Assembly: GCA_037974665.1 (NCBI GenBank)
Contig: CM075764.1
Span: 86,360,825 to 86,424,824 of the forward strand
DNA: 64,000 bases
Origin: Ehretia macrophylla
Lineage: Eukaryota; Streptophyta; Magnoliopsida; Boraginales; Ehretiaceae
Reading direction: 5' to 3'
Below are positions 28,293-41,043 of this stretch, piece by piece. The notes under the pieces were generated by a model. The model was given only the letters and a program-made list of their open reading frames with translations, was not told where the DNA came from and made no database searches. Position 1 is the stretch's first letter. Each line of letters begins with the position of its first letter. The position numbers and the translations under genes are program-made.

Positions 28293-30690
28293 ATTGACCT
28301 GTTTATGTGCTATATGACTTAGAATGTGTTAATTCTGTGATTAATACTCCTAGTATATGCTAAGTGTGCATTCATGAAATTTTCATCAAAAACGGAATCA
28401 GAAATCTTATCGTCAGTTTTGGTGAATAGTATTTTTGAACACCTGTCCGCTAAAATTTTTACAGGGGTGTTTTAAACATTTTAAAACCTAGTCCTCGAGT
28501 ATTAATAGACTCGTGTTTGATTAAAACGGATTTGCAATCGGTTTTGGAATTTTAAAGATTTTTACACTTTCTTTTGCAAGAAAATGAGTTTTAAGCCGAT
28601 TCGGGTAAAACTATTTTAATGTAACATTCTTTGTCACCTAAAATATAATGTCTAGAATTAGTTTAAGTGTTAAATTAATAGTTGAAGTAGAAATACTCAA
28701 GAACTGAATTAAAAGACTAGAAAAACAATTAAAGGACTAAATAAACTACTTTGACTTTGTATTTTTTTATTTGACCAAGCCTTTATATGCATAATATCAT
28801 CAACACACACAAAACACAACACAAAACACACTCAAAAAACACACACATAGCCGAGAGCTTCAAGGGAGAAAAGAGAAAGAAATTTCAAAGGTTTTCAAAG
28901 CAATTTTTCATAGAAAAACCTAGTTTTTGTCCGTAGAACTTCATGCCGAGTTGGATTCCGCTTGTTGGGCACGCATTGCATGCATATCTAGGCTTATATC
29001 GCATCAAAGGTAAGAGAAAAATTCTAGATCTCAAAAGTCATATTTTATGTTTTTGCTCATAACTGCATTTTGAACCGTTAGAATGTTAATTTGAAGTTAT
29101 ATTATTGCTCAGCGCATGCTAGGGATCGTTTATGTGTATTACTACGAGATTTGAACCATTTTAGCGAAATTTTTTATTTTCGGGTATTAAAAATTGATTA
29201 ATTAGCCATTTGATGATTATCTTGAGTTGTTGAGGTTGGAATCGATTGCCGTCAATTTTTAAAAGTTTGTTAATTACGTGGTAACGCCGTTATAATGCCG
29301 AATTTTCGATTGCGATGTTTGGGTAAAAATTCAGAAATTTCAGCCTAAGTGCATTGAGGTTTTAGGGTTGTTGGGCTTGATTTTGATGTGTCTTGGTTGG
29401 TTTCCGAGAGGGCTAATGTAGTTGATTGAATGGGTGAGTGTTTGAAACTGATTTGGAGTTGTTTGGATTAGTAGAATGTAAGATATGATTATTTGAAGTT
29501 TAGGTTATCTTTCTTTAAATTGTTGAATTGAGCCATTAGTTGATTGGGTGGTATTTGAGTGATTGAATTGTGAGTTGTTAATGGTTAGACTAGGGTTAGA
29601 TTACGTGTTTCATGCATGTTAAGTTGGATGGCCTACTTTGTCATCTAACTTAGTTGTTGTTATTTAATTCAATATTGATGTTATATTGATGTCATATTGA
29701 TGTTATATTGATGATTGTTGATGTTACATTGATGGAAATGGATGATTATTGATGATTATTGATTGATGATTGATGAACTGGGAGATAGGCAATTCTGCTA
29801 GATTGTCATCATGTGAATGATGTTTATTATTATTGTTGAGTCTTGGTATGTGTGTGCTACATCTCGGGCAGCATCGGGCTGTCGGGATGATAACGGCATG
29901 ACTACCAGAGACTACCCCCAGCTCACATGACGGAGGTGTCATGGAGGGAGGGGCTAGTGGGGTACCTCAGGTGCGTGAGTAATGAGGAGTTACAAGAAGA
30001 ATGGTTGAGATCGTGATGGCGTTTAGAGCTACACCCAATTGAGTATCCTTTATTGATTAGTCATTATAGTTATGTGTTTATATTGTATTGATGTTTATTT
30101 GTGTGTTTACTTGCTCAAAGGATCATTTCCAAGGAGTATAGTAAATACTGTTAGAGATCTATCGGATCTATATAAGCTCACTCTCTATTATTGCATGCAT
30201 ACAGGTGTCCTTTCGCAAGATTTCGGGTACGTGCCTCCAGAAGGGGAAAATGTGCCTTACGTGGATGAGTCTTATGTGCAAGAGTCTTTGCCATGAGATT
30301 TTTTATAGTTATTGTAATATGATGTATTGTAAAACCTACCTTAGTATAAAGATCGATGTATAATGGTTTAGTAGTCTTCTTTTGACCATGTTAGATTACT
30401 ACGTTGGTTTATAATCTATTTTGATTTGTATGTTAAAGTTAAGGTATTATGTTGGAACGGAGGCGTATAACTATGAATAGATCGTCTAAGAATGATTATT
30501 GTATAATATGATTATGTTGTATGTTGTTAATGGTATTGATGAATTGATTATTGTTTTGGTTGATGAGTTTGATTGTATGATGTTCTGAGAAATTGGTTTA
30601 GAGCCTCAGTGTCTTAATTACTGTCGTTATACTGCCAAAATTCCATTGCGTCCTAACTGATTGTAGGTGGGGTCGAGTTGGGGCGTGACA
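28254..30690 (+). repeat. 3' LTR of the chromovirus
   Basis: The LTR is 2437 bp with TG...CA ends, matching the left LTR along its length. Its donor-like site is stronger (AAG|GTAAGA at 29009/29010). It has lost one arm of the hairpin present in the left LTR (near 30170). With the predicted splice (29010-30204 removed), an ATG at 28943 opens a 52-codon frame ending at 30296. Confidence 0.95.
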
Positions 30691-31406
30691 AGGGCCAAAT
30701 GTCCAATGTATATACATTGAAGGGATGAAATGCTATTAACCTAAAAAACATAAATGAATACATTATCTCTTCTAATTATACAATATAACATTTTGTCTCT
30801 TAATTTTATTTTATTTTGTGTCATTTGATCTTTTTGGATTTAGGTAAAAGAAATAGTTTGTGCATTCTTATATATTCTAATGACTAGAAAGGATTTTGTT
30901 AACTGAATCGTGAAAGAAGGTTAGGTAGTATTAAATAAATACTAGTCTTATACTCGTGCGATGCACGGGCGTCACACGTGTGTAATGTAAATTTTTTAAA
31001 AATATAAAACATAAAATCAATTTATTCAACTGTTTATTCACATTATTGAGAGACTAAAATAGATAACTACTCTATATACTATATCATTACAAAAAAAAAA
31101 GACAAATATAAGCACCTATTTTCTAAAAAAATGTGACAGTAAGTAATGTTTTACATAGATCGGGCCTTTCAAAGATACATGTATGTATCTTATTTCCTCA
31201 TGTTGTTGTCTCGATAAAATTCATATCATCTCGTCCTAGTTTGATATCATTCTTACTCTTTGCTCATATCATCTGCTTGTAATCCATTTTCTACTATTAG
31301 AACTTTCCAGGATCCAATAGTCAATCATGTCATATATATATCTCAATAAAAGAAGCAACAATGTTCAACATTATATAAAAAAAATATTATTTGACCATGA
31401 ATAACA

Positions 31407-31439
<33 letters not shown>

Positions 31440-34400
31440 TAAAAAATGTATGGACTAACTATTAACTTTGGGTAGGTTTGTAATGAGTCAAAACAAACAC
31501 AAATTTGTCAACACTTTCGCGTGACAAACATGTCTCATTAGTTTGAAATACATTAATAGTATTTTGAGTAGAGTATAATACCATGATCTTTTATCATAGT
31601 CTCAAGAGCGAACTGTAATTCAAAGAGCCTGACGTCTTGGGGGAAAATAACATTATACCAACATTTTGCAATCATGTATATTATATGCAATTGATGACAA
31701 CCTCAATGTTAAAGCAACTATGACCCCAAAAAATATTTTTTTCCCATGCTAAATGAATTGATTAAGTAGTCTATAAAAGTTAAAACATAAATTATTACTC
31801 AATAGTGAACTAAAACATTCTAACTTTGTTAAACATACTATCGATTAATAAGTATGAATCTAGGTTCTCTTTGAGCAATTGTACATGGAACCAACACAAC
31901 AAAAAGCTATGCCATAAACTTCCCTTTTAATTAATAAAGGCACAAATCTGAAAACTAAAGTCTTCCTAGTAGTTGCATGTTTTTTCTCTATTTAAGATAC
32001 AAAATGGATTAAGATTCATTGATAGACAATTGGAATATAATTAATTATCTTAAAAAATAAATAAATTTAGAGAAGATTTGAATTACATATTTCTTCATCA
32101 AGTAAAACTATCTAAAGTGAGTTAGTGCGTGAAAAAGTGTTGAAATTAGATAGAATCCAAAGATTGACCACCCTGATCTTAATTCTCCATCTTTCTTTTT
32201 CAAGTGTAATTTATTTTGTTGAATCAATACCTAAAGCCCTAAAAAAATTTCAAGAATTAAAAAATCCAATATCAAATTTAAAATATGAAAGGTAGCATTA
32301 TTAAAAAATAATTAAACAATTAAAATTCATCCTTGTGAGTGGGGCAAAATCACAAATTTGATGCTGAGGTATATAGAATTCAGTGTGTGAACATGTACAT
32401 GCTGGATACCCTTCACTAACTGAAGGGTGTTTCAGTAATTTTACATTACTATAATTCTTTTAAGAAAAACCAATTGCATCTTTTTTTGTCTAAGCTTCAC
32501 CTAATACACTTTACCTTTAACCAATTCTACACCATCACCGCACCTCAAACTCGACTCAAACCAAAAGAAGACAAGCATTTTTTCCACACACCATCAACAA
32601 TCTTCTCAACATGTGCAACATTTTCCAACTCAGTAATAATGATATGATTATATCAAAGGTTGTAGGATTTCACATACTTTCAGCCACTAACTGTCTATTC
32701 GATAACATCAACCTTTTCTCCAACTACATCACCCCTGTGATAGGGAAAAAAATGAAAATGATCCAAAACGAAGTCTATGATGCTACTGAAATTTACCCTA
32801 ACAACAAAACTAATTCAAAAATCTCTCAGATTTCAATAAAAATTAAACCCTATCACTAATCTACGTTCCCCCCAATCCCTTAATATACTCAAAGTTTACT
32901 TTTGAGGTGAGAAAATGTATACCTATACATTTATTTTATTTTTAGTTTAATTTATTCAATATTTTTACTGTTTAGTCTTGTTTATTAGTTTTTATTTTGA
33001 ATTATAGCTATTTATTTTTTATATGTTTAATTATAATTGTAGTCATGCATGAATACTGCATTTTTGTTATAATGTGCTTAAACCCTGAGTCATAGACTAT
33101 TGACTATGTCACTATAGTGCTCATGGCTCCGCCCAGTCTCAAATGATGTTTTTCTTATTTCCTTTTCTTGTTACTGTGTTTTGATTTCTTACCATAATAG
33201 ACAAAGCATATTTCTTTGTAGCATACTCTGTGTTGACATAGATAAGGGCGATCATTTAACACTTCTATGCTAGAAAAATACTTGACATACCTAGAATATA
33301 CTTCATATTGTAATTCTCTCTACTTAAAAGATGCTGAAACATTCAAGTATTATTCAAGCATAAATATTTATGGCATTAGCCTCAATAAATATCTTGATAA
33401 TTAATTTATAGATTCTTAGTTATATAAGCCTACAAAAGAGAAGTTTGGTGTATCAAATTCATTATTTAATTATAAAATTTCAAATGATTGATTATTTTCT
33501 TATATCTTTGGTCATCGACTCAAGAATGCTGATATTGGATTTATTTGACTAATATCATCTTTATATCATCTCTATTTTCCTATACCTTTTTTTTGTTATT
33601 ATGAGTCATTTTAAGTTATTTGACTAATAATACATATCATCTATAAAGCCATTGATCAATAATCTGTTTGATATGAATATACAATCAGAAAATGCCTTAT
33701 AAAAGACCAATAATTTGTATAGATTGTTAAAAAACACTTTTTCAGAAAGCCTTCGCCCTCTAGGAGTGGGTCGGCCCTGGATAATGCTGGTTGATTCTTA
33801 TTATTTCGATCTGGATCTAATGTCTGAAAGGAATAAAGTATCTTAGGGGTAACACAAGGTTTCCATCCGAATTAGTGTCTTAAATCATTTTTCTTTGAAT
33901 AAGAGCTGTTGATTAAAGTACTCAAATTTTATAAAAATGTCTTTCAAAATTAAAAAGTATAATTCAATTACGAAAGAGCTCTTAGAATTTTGCATCACAA
34001 GGTGTAAAGGCATGGAATAATACATCGTAAGTGGGATGATAAAGTCTTTAAATGAATTAAATAGATTCAGCTAAATGATCGTGTGCGTTATGTGAAACTA
34101 ATAAAGAAGCCAATTCTCAACAAAAATAAATGTCATGTCAGACAAGCATATTATTTTATAGCCACGTATCTAAAGACTGACAAATAATTATTATTTTATT
34201 TGTAAATCAATTATGATATAATTATACTTTACAAAAACATTAAGAAATCTCAACTAAACTAAAGTCAAAACCAAACCTCCCTCATTTACCAAAAAAAAAC
34301 CAAGCCTCATTCTCTCCTTAATACATTACACTAACAACTCTATTATCACTCGTCAACTGTACTACTATCAATGAAAAACAAAAGTCAAACCCCTCTTAAT

Positions 34401-34737
34401 TCCCTTTGTCCATTGCTCCCATTGATAAACATCAATTTTTAGCATAATCGTCGTCCCCAACATCTCAAATGCTAACCATAATGGTCCCCCCCCCCCCCAT
34501 TTAAGTCAATCCATATTGAACGACACCTACACCAACTTCTCTGTAAGCAACATAGCAATGTTTGCAGCACCAATCGAAGTGAACTGCCATTGTGCTTGCA
34601 GCAGTTTTGCATTTAATGCAATTTGACTATTTAATTGGCTAGTTTTTGCTTGTGATTGGTGATAGGGGTTGCTGTTAATGTCAATGCTTATCCTAGGAAT
34701 TGGTTTGGATGGCATGCCTTACGAAGTTTGTTATTCA
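30691..34737. other. AT-rich DNA with transposon remnants, no gene recognised
   Basis: I see no supported gene. Items: a probable Helitron end at 30942; a GT/AT microsatellite at about 31409-31439; an 8-bp perfect hairpin ACCCTTCA/TGAAGGGT at 32408-32428; an 82-codon open frame at 32611-32859 with no recognised features; and a run of 13 C at 34486-34498. The minus-strand frame at 34527-34715 may be a remnant of a host gene interrupted by the solo LTR to its right. Confidence 0.45.
30942..30971 (-). mobile_element. Probable Helitron 3' terminus (minus strand)
   Basis: Read on the minus strand, the sequence is a GC-rich near-perfect hairpin (CCCGTGC...GCACGAG), then TATAAGA, then CTAG followed by T. 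Helitrons end in CTRR preceded by a short hairpin and insert before T (established). The hairpin occupies 30953-30969. The body would extend to higher coordinates. The 5' TC end could not be located. Confidence 0.5.
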
Positions 34738-35498
34738 TGTTACACCCAAAATCCTGTCCATCGGAAACCAAACTCAAGACTTAACGATACACGGACATTA
34801 TAACGCTTGAAACACGATCAACCCACGAGACACAACAAAACTCAACATTCACTCTCAAAGGATCGTGTCATATAAATAACATTTCATCATTCTCTTGCGG
34901 AAAACACTAATCTTATATTTTTTCTCTTGACAAAAGTAGACAACACTTTCAAAACCAAACCATACTTGAATATAAACACACGACAAGACATAAGCCTAAC
35001 CAATTGTGATCATAATTCAACATGACCAACCATATAGATACATCAAAAGAAGCTAAGGTTCACAATACTTCAGCTAACCAAGTACTAAACCATATCTAAC
35101 AACTACTAAAACAAGTAAAACATAGTTTCAAAGTTAAATACATCAACTACTCATGTACTACATGATCAAACTCATCAATTCCTTCTTCTCGCACATAATC
35201 CACATCATGAACACCTATAACATGCATTAAAGAGAAGTGAGCTAAACAGGCTCAATAAGGGAGAGATAAAAGAAAGTTTGAAAGCTTTAACACGAAAAAC
35301 TTTTGCAACACATTAGAAACAACATATCATATTAGCAACCACATACTCACATATACTTAACAACCTTGAAACATTCACGCTAAACAACACATCAAGAAGT
35401 TACCTCTTTAAAACACTTGATAAAGTTACGCTCGTTCTGTTGATGTCATTCCCCAAAATACCATTCTAAGTTCATTCTCCTATACACCAGATGCACCT

Positions 35499-37344
35499 TG
35501 ATACGACTACATGGTGTGTTATAAATAGGTGCAAAAATAACCAAGTTTTAATAACCCGCAAGTGCACGAATCTTGTAGTGTAGTGTGCTCTGAGTGCAGA
35601 ATCGTATCCACAGGGAAGCTCATTAGTTAGTTAGTGAACTAGTGTGTGAAAGTGTTAAAACACTAAGTGACAGTTTAAGAGGGCGTTTTTGGGAATGTAA
35701 CTAAATTACAACTAACCTAATCTAACTAAATAAAAGTGGAATACAAGGGAGATGAATCTAGGGGGATGAATATGCAAAGAAGCAGTCAATATAGGCTCGT
35801 CATCCAGGTTCTCTAATTCTATGCAAGAGGTTAAACTACAAGCATTAACCTAGTCAATTATCTTAGTCTATTAAAATCTCGATTACTAACTCTGATGTAG
35901 GTATCGTTCGATCCTTCGTATGGATCTATTCTTACAACCTCGCGTAAAAGGTCTGTTTCAACTAAGTAATCAACATCTCCTTTCTAGTCTAGAGCTATGG
36001 TATAACCTATAGTCTCATGAAATCTTAAGGTTGTCAAGCTATTAATTCACTATTAAAACATGGATATACGACACAAAAGTAAAGTAATCATAACGTGTAT
36101 TGAAAAGCATTACGTATGAAAGACAATAAAGTAAAGTAATCATAACGTCTACTGAAAAGCATTACGTATAAAAGACAATACTGAATTTAAAGCAAGTCAT
36201 ATATTACAATTGAATTAAATAAACTGAATCCAAGACCATATATTAAAAGACCGTCATTTATAATATCCTCCCCTAGATAATAGCTCTACTCAAACATAAT
36301 AATAAATACAAGTAGTACAAATAAGAGAGTCAAGAAAGGTTCCCCCGATATGATGACTTTGTATTTTTGATTCCAAAAATTTGAACAGAGGTCCGATACA
36401 AAATAGTTATTCGGGTGGAATTAATTTCCCTTGAATAAGAGTTACTTGGGTAGAATTTCTCCCGAATAAGAGCTACTTGGGTAGAACTTTCTCCGAATAA
36501 GAACTTTTCTATTAAAAGGTATTCAAACAAAAATTCCCCCGTATTCTACTAATACTACTAAATTAAACTGCCTAATTAATTAAAACTAAAATTAAAACTA
36601 AATTAAACTAATTAATTAATTAAATAAAACATAAATTAAAATCTAAAATTAAATATATTTTTGGACCGGGGAGGGGGTATTTATAGGCAAAATTTGCCAG
36701 GTGCGCTCGAGCGCACTTCTGCTCTGATGAATCGCTGCGCACCATGTGGCCTTTCTGGAAGATTCTGAAAGTGCGCTTGAGCGCACGTCTGCCCCATTGT
36801 TGATTTTGCGTCACGTGTTTTCTTTGAGAATGTTGTGGAAATTTCTGGCATAGGGTGTGCTCGAGCACCCATTTGCTGACTTTTTAACTATTTAATTTTG
36901 ACTTTGACTGGATCGTTGACCGAGACATTTTTGAGCATTTTTTTACCGTTTTGACCCTACAAACGATGAAATTTGGCTAAAATTACGCCGTGCGCAAGGC
37001 CTGCATTTTGCTCAGAAGGTCGTTTCTACCCAAAAAAGTGGTATAATTTGTGAAAAGCGGACATAGGTCACTATTTGAGATCATCGAGGTCAATATTCCG
37101 AGTCTGATTTTGCGCTAGTTTCAGCCAATTTTTTTCTCTTTAGGCTCATTCTTCCACTAGTTCCCATATTTCCCCGTTTCTAACTTCTTGACTTGCAATT
37201 TGGATCATTTCGAGTTCGATTTTTCACTTTTCAGTATTTTTCTACATTGCATCGAAAGTATCAAAGTGTTGCATTTATTATAGAGTTAAGATGCAAATGC
37301 AGTATAAATACAATGATTTAAGTGTTGCAAATACAGTCACATCA
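35499..37344 (-). repeat. 3' LTR of the pol-less element
   Basis: The LTR is 1846 bp. It contains three palindromic boxes upstream (minus sense) of TATAAATA at 36679-36687. It also has three tandem copies of a roughly 31-bp unit (GGGTAGAA...AATAAGAGCT) at about 36413-36510 where the other LTR has two, and a duplicated 48-bp unit near 36080-36185. Confidence 0.9.
36701..36870 (-). promoter_or_regulatory. Palindromic boxes and TATA in the 3' LTR
   Basis: GTGCGCTCGAGCGCAC (perfect 16-bp palindrome) is at 36701-36716, GTGCGCTTGAGCGCAC at 36771-36786, and GGGTGTGCTCGAGCACCC at 36853-36870. All lie just upstream, on the minus strand, of TATAAATA (36679-36687). Confidence 0.6.
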
Positions 37345-39086
37345 ACATCCCCAAACCTAAACTTTGCTTGTCCTCAAGCAAAGCTGTCTTTAAAATAGTT
37401 TCAAAGTGAAATTTTCAAAAATTTTTGCAAGTTGAAACAGGTAAAAATAATCTAACTTATCCTTGTTGTCAAAATTTTCCAACGTGAAACATAAGGAATG
37501 CAATTCACTTCCTTTAACCTATTTATCAGTTGATGACAAACATGATAAAAGAACCTTGTACATAGTTTTCTCAAATAGATACTCTTCTTGAAAATGGACT
37601 ATTGATTGCTTCAGAGTACATATTTAGAAATAAACTAAGCAAATTAAGTTCATTCAATTCTCAACTTTCAAGTTATGCAAACAGATTAGACTTTGATATT
37701 CTCACCTTATTTATAATCAAACTCTTGATCATGCCTTAACCCTTTTTACATTTGCCAGAAAATATAAAGTACAACATTCTACTATCTCTTTATAGTGTTC
37801 AGTTTCATTTGCTTTCTAGATATCCCATGTAGCGGGCTTTAAGGCCAACAATCCCCTGCCATTATGACTGAGGTTGCCAGGTTTTAAAGGGACCCCTACG
37901 TGCCTTAATCACCTGAGATATCCAGGCTCGAAACCTTATACTATAACACATATCCCAAATTATAATGTCTAGGATAGTTGTGCTTAAAGATTTAAAACAT
38001 ATTTACACCAAAATTATTTCAACAACAAAGGTATGTACAACTCTTTTTCTTTTTCTCTTTTTTTAATTGTTTTCTTTGTTTTTCTCTTTCTTTTTTTTCA
38101 GAGTGTACATACAAGCAGAGCAACATAACATAATGTACATATATGGCTTAAGGGATCAAGTTTCAATCACAAGAAGTTCTCATAACAAACGGTAATCCTA
38201 TCTCAGTCCTTTCATAATCGCAATACCTATCAATTGAAGAAAAGAAGAACAGCTAGGCTTAAAAATGAATATAGTATCCCAAAGTTTTTCTTACAGAGTT
38301 TCCTCAGAGTTTTTCACAATACATAGCTAACAACACAGGTTCTCAAATCATCTAAATCATCTTCCTTTAACAAGTAAGGTAACAAAATACTCTTTTTCTT
38401 ATGAATAAAATGGTGTATTTCTTGCATATTTTGAAAAAGATTTTCATGAAATACACGTACTCCCACACCGAAACTTTGTGTGTCCTCAAGAAAATAGCAA
38501 TGTAAGACATTGAGAGTGTAATATGCAAGTAATATCATAATGACAAATGCTACATCCCCAAACCTATGGTTTACTTACTCTACAACGTATATTGATCAGG
38601 TATAAAGGGAAATGTAGAAAAAGATATCACCTGATATGAAGCATTTCTATGTTGATGTCAAAGTTTTTCTACTATCTTTTGTCAAAAGATGTATCACTCT
38701 ACAATTAAAGATTAGTAGAAAAAGTATTTTACAATTATCATCAACACAACGAAAAATAGTTAGCTATACTAAATAAATATAGACAAATAAATATATAGGG
38801 GAGAAACCTAAAAGAAATATGATCACGGAAAATAGCTAATATATTAAGCAAATTATTTAACTACCCAGATATACTCTTTTCTGGGGTTCTAGAGTTTTAA
38901 CTAAAACATAAAAGCATTTTTAAAAAGAACACTAGGTTGCCTCCTAGTAGCGCTAAGTTTATTGTCTTCAGCCAGACTGCAAAAATCACACAGACAAAAA
39001 ATAAACAATCATAATAAGAAAGCATTTAAAAATCTAGGTTGCCTCCTAGTAACGCTAAGTTTTACGCCCTCAGCCAGACGTAGATG
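37345..39086 (-). other. Non-coding 3' part of the pol-less element
   Basis: No long frame is seen. The end next to the LTR (37345-37358; minus sense AGGTTTGGGGATGT) is the likely polypurine tract. A unit with the hairpin CTAGGTTGCCTCCTAG and CGCTAAGTTT occurs twice, at 38911-38977 and 39020-39080. Two further stretches carry CTTTG(C/T)...TGTCCTCAAG (near 37360 and 38472), suggesting older internal duplication. Confidence 0.6.
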
Positions 39087-40820
39087 TTAGGGCCATCTAT
39101 GTTTAAAATTCTTTGGCACATATTGCCTGATAATCATTTCATCACAGATTCTGAAAGAAAAAGGATCATGCAACAAAAAATGGTTAATTGTTCCTTCAGA
39201 ACATGTCTTTTCCAAGTCACCATAAAAAGGAGACAAATCCCATCCCAATGTGATGTGTGTGAGAATGTTCATGATGATATCAATAGGGGTCATATTTTTT
39301 TGTAACACAATGTGTCCCTTTTGGTCAACCCATAAGTTAAAAGATGTATGCAACATATTGTTCAGAAATGGGTCAAATCCAAATTGTGCCTCCATGGGTA
39401 ATGTTATGAACTTCACAACAGAATAAAGCGCATTGAATAAAGAACTGAGATGACTTTCAATAGGAGAGAGAGTGTTATAGTCAGTTGAAAATAACTTGGA
39501 AACATTGGACTTATTCTCTCGGTCAATTTGATACAAAAGCTGTTCAATCTTTTCTTGTTCAGGTGCCAAGAAGGATGTAGGAATTAAAGTAGACTCAATA
39601 GACTCGTCCTAACAGAATGAAGATTCTAAGGAAGTTTGCTTACTCATCTTCCTTAAATACGAATTAGAGTCGGATTGAGTCATGATATTACTAAGGTCAT
39701 CATTTCCTTCTAAGTGAGGCATTTCTTTTTCTTTTTCCTCAAATTCATTTTCCCTATCAGATTTCTCCCAAATAATCTTGTTCATTTCATCAGTCTGTTC
39801 ACATGTTATTTTATCAAAGGGGTTCATAACAGATCGAATATGATGCTGATCTTCAGTCCAACTAAGTGCATTCTCGACTAGTTGGTCTAAAGATTGAAGC
39901 ATGTGAGCATTGGTTTGGACAAGTTGAGAAAGTTGGTCAATCTTGTCATTGGTCATGGATTTGGGAGAAGCAGAGTCAATCAAATCATCATGTTGATCAT
40001 TTTGCTTGAAAAGATTAAGGATAGGGTCAACAGAAGATTCAGATTGAAAAGGTGCAGGGACTTGACTTTCAAAGCTTTGAGAAAAAATTTCTTAACTCCA
40101 AAGTGATGGCTGGTTTTGGCATTCCAGAATGTGTGCCTTAGATATGTTGTCTACCTCATTTCTAGTATTACACTTTCTACCCTGATTATCTCCCTTAAAC
40201 ACTTCTATTTCCTCAACAACCTGGTTTTGGATAGTTTCGTGATGAACAAAACTATATTGGTTTTATGAACTCATGACAGGTTGAATAGAGTGCTCGTCTT
40301 TTTCCCACCCATTTGTGCTCTCGGCTAGTTGACCGATTTGGTCTTGTAGCCTATCTATGGATTTGTGGTTAGATTCGACGAGTTGGACAAGTTGGCTAAA
40401 CTTTTCGTCAAAGTTTGGTTCAGGAGAAGAAAATTCAACTGAGTTAGGATAGTAAAAGTTTTGTTTGAAAGAATTACTTTGAAAGCTTTCGCAAAACTTA
40501 GAAGAATTGAAGTTAGGGTTTTGAGATGTAAAATTTTCAAAATTTTGAGGCAGAAAAGATGCATCATTTTTATCCCAAAATGAATTTTGATGATTTTGCC
40601 ACTCCGAGCTATATGCATTTAAGTACAAATCATTGTTAGAAAAATAACCCTGAGTAGTAGAATCATAATTGTGAAAGAACTTGGGATTTTGGGGACAATT
40701 TTCAAATGTATGCCCAAATTGAGAATAAACTTTACATGTGTTTGGGATAGGGGTTGGGTTAATTTCATTAAAAGCCCATTGATCGGATGAACCATTAAAA
40801 TGAGTCATATTTTCAATCAT
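39087..40820 (-). pseudogene. Gag-like ORF of the pol-less element
   Basis: One frame runs from an ATG at 40820 to TAA at 39087-39089, about 577 codons, broken by stops at 40263, 40092 and 39609. The first third has a degenerate zinc-knuckle-like stretch (CKVYSQFGHTFENCP), an Asn/Phe/Ser-rich part, and a coiled stretch ending DQIGQLAE, as in the C-terminal Gag of Athila/Tat elements. A second coiled segment of similar style follows (DQLSQLVQTNAHMLQSLDQL). The last 150 residues (PMEAQFGFDPFLNNML, WDLSPFYGDLE) resemble nothing I recognise. Protease and RT motifs are absent. The product was probably a structural or RNA-packaging protein (inference). Confidence 0.65.
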
Positions 40821-41019
40821 CTAAATTTTCCAAACATTTTATGCAACTAATATACTATACAAGCAATAATACAGTTTAAAATCAGTATAGACAATGTAAA
40901 CAATAATTACAACACTTAAACAACAGTTTTAAAACAAGTATATACAATGTAAACAATAATTACAACACTTTAAACAAGTTCACAAGATAATTTTATCAAT
41001 AACTAAACTAGACCGTGCT

Positions 41020-41037
41020 TCCCCGGTAACAGCGCCA
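41020..41037 (-). other. Primer binding site (Asp-tRNA type)
   Basis: On the minus strand TGGCGCTGTTACCGGGGA begins 6 nt after the 5' LTR. It differs slightly from the TGGCGCCGTTGCCGGGGA found in Athila/Tat/Ogre elements. This sets the element's direction as minus. Confidence 0.8.
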
Positions 41038-41043
41038 AAAACT

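Larger units (their letters stand above)
20784..30690 (+). mobile_element. Full-length Ty3/gypsy chromovirus (Tekay/Del-like), inactive
   Basis: The element has two long direct LTRs, both starting TGTGAGACC and ending TGACA. A Met-tRNA-type primer site lies just inside the left LTR and a purine tract just before the right one. The domain order is Gag-PR-RT-RNase H-INT-chromodomain, which defines Ty3/gypsy chromoviruses; long LTRs plus this C-terminal chromodomain point to the Tekay/Del lineage. Ten in-frame stops and one frameshift interrupt the coding region. The bases next to the two ends (TAGGT and AGGGC) do not form a clean 5-bp duplication. Confidence 0.95.

Noticed and set aside
32611-32859. 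82-codon frame with an ATG context like a real gene
   Set aside because: No recognised domain, Asn/Ile/Lys-rich, no neighbouring exons; kept only as a note.
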